DNA of 48,090 nucleotides. Source: an uncultured Bacilli bacterium (GTDB taxonomy: Bacteria; Bacillota_I; Bacilli_A; RF39; UBA660). How positions within the stretch are numbered: the first letter of the stretch is position 1; the number at the start of each line of letters is the position of its first letter. A model generated the notes under the pieces. That model saw only the letters and a program-made list of their open reading frames with translations. It made no database searches and had not been told where the DNA came from. Location: NCBI GenBank assembly GCA_947626095.1, contig CANQQV010000012.1, forward strand, positions 1-48,090, written 5' to 3'. Position numbers and translations under genes: made by a program. Shown piece by piece: positions 8,607 to 17,290 of the stretch.

Positions 8607-8620
8607 TCTAGTTCTTTTTA
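8589..8620 (+). terminator. Terminator of the hisS-gatB operon
   Basis: GAACTAGAT (8589-8597) pairs perfectly with ATCTAGTTC (8606-8614) and is followed by a T tract; it overlaps the gatB stop codon. Confidence 0.9.
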
Positions 8621-8691
8621 TTTATATTTATAGCTTTTAAATTTTTGTTGTGTTATAATTTAATAGAATAGGGGACTTAGGAGGATAAAGA

Positions 8692-10527
8692 ATGAGCGAT
8701 AGTTATTATGATGAAACAATAGAAAAAGAAAAAAGAAAAATTAATGTTTTGGTACGTGTAATTGATGTAGCTATGGATTACTTAGAACCAAAGAATAAAC
8801 GTAAACAAAATATTATACATTCAGCATGGACAAAAGTTAAATATGCAGAAAACGCTAAAGAAAGAAACGCAAGGTTAGCTACTTTTTTACATGTTTTAAA
8901 TGAGAAAGATGCGTTTAAAGAAAAAGCGACTACTTCACATGAAATAAGTCAGACTTTACGTAATAGACTTAGAGGAACTAATATTGAACTTGATTATAAT
9001 GAATTTAGTACTTATGGTTATGAAATAAGTGGTCAAGTTAAATTGGCAATTGCAAAGTTTGCTAGGGAGTATGTTGATGCTGTTAATCATATAGATAGTT
9101 TGAGACGTCAGAAGGAAAGCCAAAATAAGAGAGAACAAGAAAGGCAACATCAAGAGGAATTAGAAACTTTTAAAGAACAAAGCAAAGCTAGCAGTACGCC
9201 AAAATATGATGATGTTTATGCTAGTGTTACTAGTTATGAGAGTGATAGTAATAAAAATATAAATGTTTTGGTTAATGGTCAAGTTATTTTTCACAATTAT
9301 GATGAATTTGAAGTTCGTGAAAAGAAGGCTATTGAATATTTAGAAAGAAAAATTGCGACAACAAGAGCAAGAAGCTATGGCAAGTTTTTCTTAACGACTG
9401 AAGAAGAAAAAATGTTAAATCGTGTTTTAGGCGAAGGTAAAAGTTTGAGAGTTGGATCTTTATTAGAAGAAGGTTTATCAATGCGAGATGTTTTGTTTCG
9501 CTTACAACAATATGAACGAGATTCAAAGATTCCATTTAAGAAAACTGTTTATCGACCTAATTTAGGTGACGTTTTAATGGTGGCAAGTTCAGTTTATTTA
9601 TATTTACCTGATGAATTATTTACACCACTTTCAAATTCAGATGATCAAGCTAAGTTTGAAACTAGACTTCGTAATATTTCTGGTATGAGCAAAGGTTTAG
9701 AAACTTATGAAAAGATATATGCAATGTATTTAAATTATTTTAATGGATTGCCTGATGAAGAAAAGAATAAGATTAAAACTTCATTTATGACTGAGGGTGC
9801 TTACGAGTATTATAAGAAACAATTTAATATTACTTCATTTGAAATAGTTAGTCCTTCTAAGCTTAAAGTTTTGGTGAATTCAAAAATTAAAGATAAGATG
9901 TTAGAAAGTTTTTCAATGTATATGAGTAGTTATCATTATAATGACTTACTTAGGGCTGTTACTTATATGAGTATTGAAGAAGTTGCTAGTTTGTATTCAG
10001 CAATTAAAGCTATACATATTACATATTCACCAATAGATTATACTAGAGATGTAGATAGTCAAATAGCTGGTCAAGAATGGCTTATTCGTGAATTATTAAA
10101 TAACTTTGTTAAGGTTATTTTAGTTAAAATGAATTTGGGTAATTTATCTAATGAAGAAAAAAATAAGAAAGTTGAATATATAGTTAAAGAAATATTACAT
10201 GAAAATATCAGCTTGGAGATTAGTGGACCACAAGAAGAAAATACTCCTGTAGAAGAAGATACTAAAGAAGATAAAACTGTTAAAAGTAGTGATGGAATGT
10301 ATCATTATGTAGCTGGTGGCAAGGAGCAAAAAACGACTAATAAAGCGATGGCAGCAAGATATAATGCCCAAAATCGTTTTTTTGGGATGAGTAAACTTGA
10401 ACAAACAGCTGCTCGTATGTCAGGTAAATGGGGAAAATTTAAACAAATGTGGGAACAAGCGGCAACTATGGATAAAGAAAAACAAGATGAGGTTGCGCAA
10501 AAGCTTGATTTAATGTTTAGGAGGTAA
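8692..10527 (+). CDS. Unknown 611-aa charged protein with coiled coil
   Basis: I do not recognise this protein. It has no signal peptide or membrane segment, so it is probably cytoplasmic. Residues about 135-170 are a highly charged, Gln/Glu/Arg-rich stretch likely to form a coiled coil. The middle (about 190-500) looks mainly helical. A Glu/Lys-rich linker (about 510-545) leads to a conserved-looking C-terminal segment with RFFGMSKLEQTAARMSGKW and FKQMWEQAATMD. The start is well supported by AGGAGG 8 nt upstream, and TATAAT at 8659-8664 may be a -10. Its last codons form the ribosome binding site of the next gene, so the two are coupled. Confidence 0.85.
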   Translation: MSDSYYDETIEKEKRKINVLVRVIDVAMDYLEPKNKRKQNIIHSAWTKVKYAENAKERNARLATFLHVLNEKDAFKEKATTSHEISQTLRNRLRGTNIELDYNEFSTYGYEISGQVKLAIAKFAREYVDAVNHIDSLRRQKESQNKREQERQHQEELETFKEQSKASSTPKYDDVYASVTSYESDSNKNINVLVNGQVIFHNYDEFEVREKKAIEYLERKIATTRARSYGKFFLTTEEEKMLNRVLGEGKSLRVGSLLEEGLSMRDVLFRLQQYERDSKIPFKKTVYRPNLGDVLMVASSVYLYLPDELFTPLSNSDDQAKFETRLRNISGMSKGLETYEKIYAMYLNYFNGLPDEEKNKIKTSFMTEGAYEYYKKQFNITSFEIVSPSKLKVLVNSKIKDKMLESFSMYMSSYHYNDLLRAVTYMSIEEVASLYSAIKAIHITYSPIDYTRDVDSQIAGQEWLIRELLNNFVKVILVKMNLGNLSNEEKNKKVEYIVKEILHENISLEISGPQEENTPVEEDTKEDKTVKSSDGMYHYVAGGKEQKTTNKAMAARYNAQNRFFGMSKLEQTAARMSGKWGKFKQMWEQAATMDKEKQDEVAQKLDLMFRR

Positions 10528-10529
10528 GT

Positions 10530-10820
10530 ATGCAAGAAGATTTTAATAGTTATATGGAATTTTTTAAGAGTCAGCCTCTAAAAGAAAAACAAAGTATTGT
10601 TATAGAACAGTTAAAAATGTTAGCTGGTTTAACTAATAATATGTGTAAGGAATTAGATGTTAATAATGAGTTATTGCTAAATAAGGAAATAGTAGATTTA
10701 AATAATGGTGATTATACGGAAGATGACTTTGCTGAAGCTTTAATTGTCTATATTAATTCTATTCAAAATTCATTATGTGATTTTAGTAATAAGTTGTCTG
10801 ATGTTGCTGAAAACATCTAA
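10530..10820 (+). CDS. Unknown small acidic helical protein
   Basis: A 96-residue acidic protein with no membrane segment and no family that I recognise. The predicted pattern is helical throughout (repeated hydrophobic spacing, few Gly or Pro). It starts 2 nt after the upstream stop, and the AGGAGG used for it is the last two Arg codons of that gene. This strict coupling suggests the two products act together, perhaps as a complex. A terminator follows at 10871. Confidence 0.8.
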   Translation: MQEDFNSYMEFFKSQPLKEKQSIVIEQLKMLAGLTNNMCKELDVNNELLLNKEIVDLNNGDYTEDDFAEALIVYINSIQNSLCDFSNKLSDVAENI

Positions 10821-10870
10821 GTATTTATCATTTATTTGATTATGCTTGAAGAAAAAAGATATTTAAGTTT

Positions 10871-10903
10871 AGATATTCTATATTGATAGAATATCTTTTT
10901 TTG
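10871..10903 (+). terminator. Terminator after the 8692-10820 gene pair
   Basis: AGATATTCTAT (10871-10881) pairs perfectly with ATAGAATATCT (10886-10896), then T7. Confidence 0.9.
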
Positions 10904-10929
10904 TATTTATTTATTTAAAAAAATATGAT
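10901..10929 (+). promoter_or_regulatory. Promoter of the HerA-like gene
   Basis: TTGTAT (10901-10906), 17-nt spacer, TATGAT (10924-10929). A second TATAAT at 10943-10948 is too close to the ribosome binding site to be useful. Confidence 0.55.
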
Positions 10930-10963
10930 AAGATGGTATTGATATAATAAAGAGGTGTTGGTT

Positions 10964-12955
10964 ATGTTTGGTAAGATTAAGTTTATATCTGGTAACGTTG
11001 CCCATGTTGAAACTGTAGCTAAAGCTGAAGAATTAGGAGATTTAATGAATGTTCATGTTGTTTTTGAAGCTCCTGATCAATTAATACTTGGGGAAGTAGA
11101 AGAAGTAACTGATGAAGTTATTAAAATAAGATTTTTAGGTGAATTCCAAAATGGTCGTTATGTATCAGGTGTTATTCGTAAACCGGTTTTATCTAGTACA
11201 ATTAGAACAATTAATGATCAAGAATTAAGAGCAATAGTTGGAGTTTATGATGATACAACGTTTAAAGTTGGTCAAAGTTCTATATATACTGATTATGAAG
11301 TATGTGCTGATATTAATAACTTATTTGCTAATCATATGGCTGTATTTGGTAATACTGGTTCAGGTAAATCATGTGGTGTAGCAAGAATTGTACAAAATAT
11401 TTTTTCTAATCCTAAGTTAATATCATATAATGCTAATATTTTTATTTTTGATGCTTATGGTGAATATAAGACAGCTTTTAGTGGTTTAAATAAATTAAAT
11501 CCTAATTATAGTTATAAATTTATTACAACTAATATTCAAGAAGATACTGATTATGAACTTAAAATACCTTTTCATTTACTTAATTTAGATGATTTAACTA
11601 TTATGTTACAAGCTGATAAACATAGTCAAATACCTATTTTGGAAAGAGCTTTAAAGCTAACAAGAATATTTAGTAAAGATGATGAAGTAGCTGAAAAATA
11701 TAAAAACCATTTAATTGCTAAAGCTTTAATCGCGATTTTATATAGTAATCAGATTACGGCTAATAAAAAGAATGATATTTTTAAAGTACTTGAAGTTTGT
11801 CATACTAAAGATTTTGATTTTGATAGTGTTATTCAAGGTTTAGGTTATACAAGAACTTTGTCTGAATGTTTTGAAATTGATAGTAATGGTAACTTCGGTG
11901 AATCTGTTTTAATTACTGATTATATTTTGGATCATATAGATGAAGCAATGGAAATGACTGAAGAACCAGTTAATGCTTTCTATTCAATGAGAGATTTTTC
12001 TCAAGCTTTAGAGTTTACATTAATTAGTGAAGGTTTCCAAAATAATGAGCAGTTATATGATGATTCAATGTTACTTAAGGTTAGATTAAATTCAATTTTA
12101 AATAGTAAAATTGCTAATATATATAAGAGTGATAATTATATTTCAACAGAAAGTTATATTGCTTCATTAGTAGCTGTTGGTAATAAAAAAGCTCAAGTTA
12201 TTAATATTAACTTAGAGGATATCGATGATACGCAAGCGAAGATTATCGTTAAGATAATAGCAAGAATTTTCTTTGATTTCTGTAAAACAAGAAAACAAAG
12301 AGCGACAATTCCTTTCCATTTGTTTTTGGAGGAAGCGCATAGGTATGTTCAAAAAGATGCCGATGTATTCTTAATTGGTTATAACATATTTGACCGTATT
12401 GCTAAAGAAGGTCGTAAGTATGGCGTACTTTTAAATATTATTTCGCAAAGACCTGTTGAAATATCTGAAACAGTTATTGCCCAATGTAGTAATTTCTTAA
12501 TCTTTAAGATGACACACCCTCGAGATATTGAGTATATTAGAACAATGTTGCCTAATATTTCGGCTGATGTTATTGAAAAACAAAAGATTTTACAACCTGG
12601 TAACTGTGTTGGATTTGGTCAAGCGTTTAAGTTACCAATGGTTATTAAGATGGAAATGCCTAATCCAGCGCCTAACTCTAACTCATGTGATGTAAATAAC
12701 TGTTGGCGTATTCAAGGTAATATTGCAAATTCGGCAGCTAATAATGTACCTAGTGCTCCAACTACGACAGTAGCACCTACTAATGGTCCGACGACAACCT
12801 TAGCACCAACGGCTACGCAAAGTACGGCTAAACCAGATTTAATGAGTCCTAGTCCAATTCAAGTAAATCAGCCAACTGATGCTACCTCAACTGGTTTTAA
12901 TGCTGCTCCGGTTAATGGGGTTGTTAATCCGAATTTTATACCACCAGTTAGTTAA
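10964..12955 (+). CDS. HerA-like DUF87 ATPase with Thr/Pro-rich tail
   Basis: Hexameric HerA/FtsK-class ATPase, normally a DNA translocase. The N-terminal beta-barrel (HAS-like, about 1-90) is followed by Walker A GNTGSGKS (129-136), a Walker-B-like IFIFDAYGEY, and the C-terminal HerA core with LEEAHRY, GRKYG and ISQRP motifs. The ATP-binding residues look intact. The last 80 or so residues are a disordered Thr/Pro/Ala/Asn-rich tail, which I do not know from HerA. The open frame begins at GTG 10955, but AGAGGTG (10951-10957) fits ATG 10964. No NurA nuclease, the usual partner, and no Sir2-type defence partner is adjacent. It is monocistronic between two terminators. Confidence 0.88.
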   Translation: MFGKIKFISGNVAHVETVAKAEELGDLMNVHVVFEAPDQLILGEVEEVTDEVIKIRFLGEFQNGRYVSGVIRKPVLSSTIRTINDQELRAIVGVYDDTTFKVGQSSIYTDYEVCADINNLFANHMAVFGNTGSGKSCGVARIVQNIFSNPKLISYNANIFIFDAYGEYKTAFSGLNKLNPNYSYKFITTNIQEDTDYELKIPFHLLNLDDLTIMLQADKHSQIPILERALKLTRIFSKDDEVAEKYKNHLIAKALIAILYSNQITANKKNDIFKVLEVCHTKDFDFDSVIQGLGYTRTLSECFEIDSNGNFGESVLITDYILDHIDEAMEMTEEPVNAFYSMRDFSQALEFTLISEGFQNNEQLYDDSMLLKVRLNSILNSKIANIYKSDNYISTESYIASLVAVGNKKAQVININLEDIDDTQAKIIVKIIARIFFDFCKTRKQRATIPFHLFLEEAHRYVQKDADVFLIGYNIFDRIAKEGRKYGVLLNIISQRPVEISETVIAQCSNFLIFKMTHPRDIEYIRTMLPNISADVIEKQKILQPGNCVGFGQAFKLPMVIKMEMPNPAPNSNSCDVNNCWRIQGNIANSAANNVPSAPTTTVAPTNGPTTTLAPTATQSTAKPDLMSPSPIQVNQPTDATSTGFNAAPVNGVVNPNFIPPVS

Positions 12956-12980
12956 GAATCTAATTAGTTAGATTCTTTTT
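12955..12980 (+). terminator. Terminator of the HerA-like gene
   Basis: AGAATCTAA (12955-12963) pairs perfectly with TTAGATTCT (12968-12976), then T5. Confidence 0.88.
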
Positions 12981-13005
12981 CTTTGTCAAGAAGAGGTAAA
13001 GAGTA

Positions 13006-13034
13006 TTTTGTTTTAGTATAAGGTATGATATAAT
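13006..13034 (+). promoter_or_regulatory. Promoter of the 6S RNA
   Basis: TATAAT at 13029-13034 lies 7 nt before the first base of the closing stem (13041). The -35 is weak (TTTTGT, 13006-13011). Confidence 0.55.
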
Positions 13035-13040
13035 TAAATT

Positions 13041-13222
13041 ACTCAAGGATAAATGCTTACTTTTTATTAAAAACCGAGTAAGTGATTATAAGGGAGTCTA
13101 ATTGATTTGTGGTGTTGAAGACCTTGCTTTTTAAGTGTAGGGATCCTAAAGCAAAACATGTGACACCCACCTGTGTGGTGCAGGTTTTTTATTCACTAGT
13201 GAGCATCCCTTGAGTTTTTATT
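13041..13222 (+). ncRNA. ssrS: 6S RNA
   Basis: The RNA is about 180 nt, the usual size, and folds as one long interrupted rod. ACTCAAGG (13041-13048) pairs with CCTTGAGT (13208-13215). ATGCTTACT (13053-13061) pairs with AGTGAGCAT (13198-13206). AAAAACC pairs with the GGTTTTTT near 13184-13190. An inner hairpin TTGCTTT/AAAGCAA and a 3' hairpin ACCTG/CAGGT are also present. The closing stem followed by T5 doubles as the terminator. In Bacillus subtilis the 6S gene bsrA lies in this same aspS-tcdA-rarA neighbourhood, which strengthens the call. Known role: it mimics an open promoter and sequesters vegetative RNA polymerase in stationary phase. Identity rests on structure and position, not on alignment. 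Confidence 0.75.
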
Positions 13223-13240
13223 TGGAATCTTGGTGAAGAT

Positions 13241-13939
13241 ATGTTTGAACGTATGAAGTTAATACTTAGTGATGAACAAATAGATAAGTTAGTTAATAGT
13301 AAAATACTTATTGTTGGTGTTGGCGGAGTAGGTGGAGCTTGTTTTGAGGCTTTGGTAAGACTAGGTATTGGAAGAATGGATGTAGTTGATGGTGATGCGT
13401 TTGATGTTAGTAATTTAAATAGACAGATTTTAGCTAATATTAATAACATAGGTCATTCTAAGGCTTTAGAAGCTAAAATGAGAGGCTTAAGTATTAATCC
13501 GAGTATTTATATTAATTCTTATGAAATGTTTTTAAATGAAGCTAATATTGGGCAAATTGATGTATCTTCATATGATTATATTATAGATTGCTGTGATACA
13601 ATGACTACTAAGCTATTATTAATTAAAGAAGCTTTACGTAATAAGAAGAAAATAATTAGTTCGATGGGAACTGGTAATAGATTAGATGCTACTAAATTAG
13701 AAATAAAAAGTATTTGGAAAACAAATAATGATCCAGTAGCTAAAGTAATGCGTAAAATGTTAAGAGATAATAATATAAAAGATAAAATACCAGTATTGTG
13801 TTCGAATGAATTACCTTGTAAAATTCATGAAAGAAGACCTGGTTCAGTAAGCTTAGTACCTAATGTTGCAGGTTTTTATATCGCAAATTATGTATTTAGT
13901 GATATAATAAATAGTGGAAGTGATATTGATGGACGATGA
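13241..13939 (+). CDS. tcdA: tRNA threonylcarbamoyladenosine dehydratase
   Basis: E1-like enzyme that dehydrates t6A at position 37 of ANN-decoding tRNAs to cyclic t6A using ATP. The nucleotide-binding GVGGVGG begins at residue 26, followed by DGDAFDVSNLNRQ, the CsdL/YgdL/TcdA signature. The metal and active-site region LCSNELP and the ERRPGSVSLVPNVAG segment lie near the C-terminus. At 232 residues it is of normal length. GGTGA (13233-13237) lies close upstream of the ATG, about 20 nt after the 6S RNA end. Its stop overlaps the next gene by 11 nt. Confidence 0.93.
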   Translation: MFERMKLILSDEQIDKLVNSKILIVGVGGVGGACFEALVRLGIGRMDVVDGDAFDVSNLNRQILANINNIGHSKALEAKMRGLSINPSIYINSYEMFLNEANIGQIDVSSYDYIIDCCDTMTTKLLLIKEALRNKKKIISSMGTGNRLDATKLEIKSIWKTNNDPVAKVMRKMLRDNNIKDKIPVLCSNELPCKIHERRPGSVSLVPNVAGFYIANYVFSDIINSGSDIDGR

Positions 13940-14150
13940 GAAGTTAGAACAAACACCAGAATTAGAAAATATCGAAGAAGTAATGAAGGATAGTACTTTA
14001 GCTAATCCGGAATTAACCTTTTGTGAGAAAACAACGTATTTTGATTTCTTACTTTCCAATGCTAAAGATGAAAAAGAAGAACAAGAAATTAAGGAAACAA
14101 TTAATAATTATTTAGATATTTATGATGAAAAAAAAGATGAAAACGAGTAG
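13929..14150 (+). CDS. Unknown small acidic protein
   Basis: A 73-residue, strongly acidic protein (many Glu and Asp), soluble and probably helical. I do not recognise it. The frame is open from GTG 13914, but GGAAGTGAT (13916-13924) positions ATG 13929 well, so that is chosen. It overlaps the end of tcdA and is likely translated by coupling. The end runs into a bidirectional terminator shared with gpsA. Confidence 0.75.
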   Translation: MDDEKLEQTPELENIEEVMKDSTLANPELTFCEKTTYFDFLLSNAKDEKEEQEIKETINNYLDIYDEKKDENE

Positions 14151-14163
14151 TTTTCATTTTTTA
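14137..14163. terminator. Bidirectional terminator between converging genes
   Basis: ATGAAAAC (14137-14144) pairs with GTTTTCAT (14150-14157). A T tract follows on the + side and A-rich sequence lies on the other, so it can stop both the 13929 gene and gpsA, whose stop codon is inside the stem. Confidence 0.8.
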
Positions 14164-15131
14164 TTGACTAAGAATGATACAAGTAATTGGGGATTTTCAT
14201 CATTCATAACTATTTTATAGATTAAATCAATGATTGGCATTTTGATTTTTTTATGTTTAATTAATTTATAAATACTTTTTAAAGTGTAGTAGCCTTCAAC
14301 GGTATTCTTTTTTAAATGTTCTTCTTTTTCTTCTTTGGTAGCTCCAGCACCAATTACACGGCCAAAGGTAAAGTTACGGCTTTTAGTTGAAGTACAGGTA
14401 AGAAGTAAATCACCAACACCAGCAAAGGAAGTAATAGTTTTGGGATTACCACCTAGAGCAGCAATCAAATTTTTAATATCATTTAAAGCTTCAGTAATTA
14501 AGAAACTTTGAGTTGATTCGGGATAATTCATACCATCTAACATACCAGCAGCAACAGCAATAACATTTTTAATACTACCACATATTTGAACACCAATTAA
14601 GTCGGTTGTATCACGAAGTTTTAAAGTATCGTTTTCTAAGACTTCTTTAATACAACGAATGGCTTTTTTACTATGAGAAGCAATGGATAAACCAATAGGA
14701 TTATTAGTAGCCATATCGACAGCAAATGATGGACCAGAGATAATAGATATATGTTTAATTTTTAAAATTTCAAAAGCAATATCGCTTAAGAAGGCACATG
14801 ATTTATCTTCAATACCTTTAGAGGCAATACAGATGATAGTTTTACGATTTATGTATGGTTTAATACTACGACAGATGTCACCGACATAAGCAGCAGTAGA
14901 GGTAATAAAGATTATATCAGCGTTTGTACAAGCTTTTTCATAATCAGTTGTTAATTTAATAAATTTAGGCATTTCAACATCAGGTATTAAACTTTTGATA
15001 TAACCTAATTCTTTATATTCTTCATATTTTTTAGGATCTTCAGTCCACATTATGATATTTTTATTATTTTTACTTAGAGCTTTGGCAATGGCCATACCAT
15101 AAACGCCAGTACCTATAAGGGCAATTTTCAT
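14154..15131 (-). CDS. gpsA: Glycerol-3-phosphate dehydrogenase [NAD(P)+]
   Basis: Reduces dihydroxyacetone phosphate to sn-glycerol 3-phosphate for phospholipid synthesis. An N-terminal Rossmann motif GTGVYG (residues 7-12), the SGPSFA substrate-binding motif, the catalytic Lys region GSIKNVIAVAAG, and AGVGDLLLTCTS with the following RN-x-FGR complete the GpsA pattern. At 325 residues it is full length. The start overlaps the rarA stop by 4 nt (ATGA type), so the two are co-transcribed from the rarA promoter. Confidence 0.95.
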   Translation of the reverse strand: MKIALIGTGVYGMAIAKALSKNNKNIIMWTEDPKKYEEYKELGYIKSLIPDVEMPKFIKLTTDYEKACTNADIIFITSTAAYVGDICRSIKPYINRKTIICIASKGIEDKSCAFLSDIAFEILKIKHISIISGPSFAVDMATNNPIGLSIASHSKKAIRCIKEVLENDTLKLRDTTDLIGVQICGSIKNVIAVAAGMLDGMNYPESTQSFLITEALNDIKNLIAALGGNPKTITSFAGVGDLLLTCTSTKSRNFTFGRVIGAGATKEEKEEHLKKNTVEGYYTLKSIYKLIKHKKIKMPIIDLIYKIVMNDENPQLLVSFLVNKK

Positions 15132-16330
15132 TTTTGACCACCTTTCATTTCTTCATGTATTTTATTTATATTCATTTCGTATTTATTATTTTTAGGTTGA
15201 TAGTATTTTTTATTTTTAAGATTATCTGGTAGATATTGTTGTTTAACCCATGAATTAGGATAATCATGCGGATATTTATATAGGGGACTATTAGTTTTTA
15301 AATGAACTGGGAGATTACCAGTTGTTCCGTTTTCAATATCAGCTAAAGCATTATCTAAAGCAAGGTGGGCACTATTACTTTTAGGACTTAAAGCCATTTC
15401 CGTAACGATTGTTCCTAAAGGAATACGGGCTTCGGGAAGTCCTACTAATTCTGCGGCATTAATAGCGGCCATTAGTTTGGGGCCAATACCAGGATTAGCT
15501 AAGCCAATATCTTCATAAGCGATAACACTTAAACGACGATAAATACTATCTAAATCGCCTTCAGCAATTAATCTAGCTAAGTAGTGAAGGGAAGCATCAA
15601 CGTCAGAACCACGAATTGATTTTTGTAAACCAGATAAAACGTCATAATGACCATCTTCATCACTATCAGCAAAGAAAACAGCTTTAGCATTAATATTAGT
15701 TACTGTGTCAATAGTTACATGTTTGTTATTACTCCCGTAATAGGCAACTTCAAGTAAGTTAATCGCACTACGCATATCACCACTACTTAATTTAATGATA
15801 GCATTAATTGCTTCGTCATCGATTTTGATACCTGGTAAATATTTGCAAGCACGATTTAGGCCTTCTTTAAGATTACTAGGTGTTAATTCTTTTAATTCAA
15901 AAATTTGACAACGACTACGAATAGCGGGATTTATCTTATGATAAGGATTTGACGTAGTCATCCCAATTAAAGTTATTAAACCATTTTCAATGTAAGGCAA
16001 TAACAAATCTTGTTTATCTTTATTTAAACGATGGATTTCATCCATGATAATAATCATTTCGCCGTTCATTTTAGCTTCTTCAATCACAATATCAAAATCT
16101 TGTTTATTATTAATTGTCGCATTTAACATACGATAGGGTTTATTAATGGTATTAGCAATGGCATAAGCAATAGATGTTTTACCAATACCTGGTTTACCAT
16201 AAAGAATCATACTTACTAAATGATTATTATTAACTAAATTACGAATTATTTTATCTTTACCCACTAAGTGTTCTTGACCAATTATATCGTCAAGAGTTTT
16301 AGGTCTTAAAATATCAGCAAGTATTTCCAT
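15128..16330 (-). CDS. rarA: Replication-associated recombination protein A (AAA+ ATPase)
   Basis: RarA/MgsA AAA+ ATPase related to clamp-loader subunits and RuvB; acts at stalled replication forks. Walker A is GKPGIGKT (45-52), Walker B DEIH (97-100), sensor 1 MTTSNPY and the arginine finger region NPAIRSRCQ. The C-terminal half contains the RarA-specific SDEDGHYD, FIKSxRGSD-like KSIRGSDVDASLHYLARL and IAYEDIGLANP elements. At 400 residues it is slightly short for the family. AGGTGG precedes the ATG. It diverges from xerD. Confidence 0.95.
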   Translation of the reverse strand: MEILADILRPKTLDDIIGQEHLVGKDKIIRNLVNNNHLVSMILYGKPGIGKTSIAYAIANTINKPYRMLNATINNKQDFDIVIEEAKMNGEMIIIMDEIHRLNKDKQDLLLPYIENGLITLIGMTTSNPYHKINPAIRSRCQIFELKELTPSNLKEGLNRACKYLPGIKIDDEAINAIIKLSSGDMRSAINLLEVAYYGSNNKHVTIDTVTNINAKAVFFADSDEDGHYDVLSGLQKSIRGSDVDASLHYLARLIAEGDLDSIYRRLSVIAYEDIGLANPGIGPKLMAAINAAELVGLPEARIPLGTIVTEMALSPKSNSAHLALDNALADIENGTTGNLPVHLKTNSPLYKYPHDYPNSWVKQQYLPDNLKNKKYYQPKNNKYEMNINKIHEEMKGGQK

Positions 16331-16345
16331 GTAACCACCTATTTA

Positions 16346-16390
16346 ATTATAACAAAAGTGATTTACAATTAACAAGAAATTTTATATAAT
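16346..16390. promoter_or_regulatory. Divergent promoters for rarA-gpsA and xerD
   Basis: Plus strand: TTTACA (16362-16367), 17 nt, TATAAT (16385-16390). Minus strand: TTGTTA (complement of 16370-16375), 18 nt, TATAAT (complement of 16346-16351). The two -35 regions lie back to back, so polymerases on the two promoters would compete. Confidence 0.7.
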
Positions 16391-16411
16391 TTTATAGTAG
16401 GGTGGTCTCAT

Positions 16412-17290
16412 ATGAAGGATGAGTATATTCCTAGTACTTATTTAAATAAGTATTTGGAGTATTTGGAATTTGAAAGAAAATTATCAGGTAATACAATTAA
16501 AAGTTATTTTAATGATTTAAAAGACTTTGATATGTATTTTAAAGGTAATTTACTAAATTTAAAGTATGATGATATCCAACAATATATTAGTTCATTAAAT
16601 GATCGTAGTTCAAGAACTGTATCACATTATTTAACCGTTATTAATTCGTTTTATGAATTTTTAATTAACGATAAAATAATTAACGATAATCCGTGTCGTA
16701 ATATTGCATCACCTAAAGTACCAAAGAAATTACCAACTTATTTAACGGAAGAAGAAGTAGATAAGTTACTTGATATTACTTTAGTTACGCCTTATGATTA
16801 TCGTAATAAGGCAATGTTAGAATTACTATATGCGACTGGTTTACGTATTAGTGAATTAATAAATTTAAAAATTACTGATATTGATCCTAATAATGACTTT
16901 GTTAGAGTCTTTGGTAAAGGCAAAAAAGAACGAATTGTTCCAGTCTCAGATTATGTTTTAAATTATCGTAATGTAATATTAAAAGATAAAGTATCAGATT
17001 ATTTATTTATTTCGAATAATTTAACAAATATTACGCGTCAAGGATTCTTTAAAATAATTAAAAAAGAATGTAAGAGGGCAGGGATAGAGAAAAACGTATC
17101 GCCCCATGTTTTACGTCATTCGTTTGCAACGCATTTACTTAAACATGGAGCAGATTTAAGAGTTATCCAAGAGTTATTAGGACATGAAGATATTTCGACA
17201 ACACAAATATATGCGCATTTAGTTAATGAAAGGTTAAAAGAAGATTATGCATATCATCCACGTAATAAAATGAATAGGGAGGATTTATGA
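16412..17290 (+). CDS. xerD: Site-specific tyrosine recombinase XerC/XerD
   Basis: Resolves chromosome dimers at dif sites. It has an N-terminal SAM-like core-binding domain (about 8-95) and a catalytic domain with all key residues: Arg145 (TGLRISEL), Lys169 (GKGKK), His232 and Arg235 (HVLRHSFATH), His258 (LLGHED) and nucleophile Tyr267. At 292 residues it matches Xer proteins rather than phage integrases, and no attachment site or mobile cargo is near. AGGGTGG precedes the ATG. XerD fits slightly better than XerC on position (near rarA and, further on, a SpoIIM-like gene, as in Bacilli), but sequence alone cannot separate the two. Confidence 0.93.
   Translation: MKDEYIPSTYLNKYLEYLEFERKLSGNTIKSYFNDLKDFDMYFKGNLLNLKYDDIQQYISSLNDRSSRTVSHYLTVINSFYEFLINDKIINDNPCRNIASPKVPKKLPTYLTEEEVDKLLDITLVTPYDYRNKAMLELLYATGLRISELINLKITDIDPNNDFVRVFGKGKKERIVPVSDYVLNYRNVILKDKVSDYLFISNNLTNITRQGFFKIIKKECKRAGIEKNVSPHVLRHSFATHLLKHGADLRVIQELLGHEDISTTQIYAHLVNERLKEDYAYHPRNKMNREDL

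Noticed and set aside
13189-13449. Minus-strand open frame across the 6S RNA end and tcdA start
   Set aside because: It overlaps a structured RNA and a certain tcdA N-terminus; no ribosome binding site.
16412-17290. Phage or island integrase
   Set aside because: Length and motifs fit housekeeping XerC/D; no att-like repeats, tRNA target or mobile cargo nearby.
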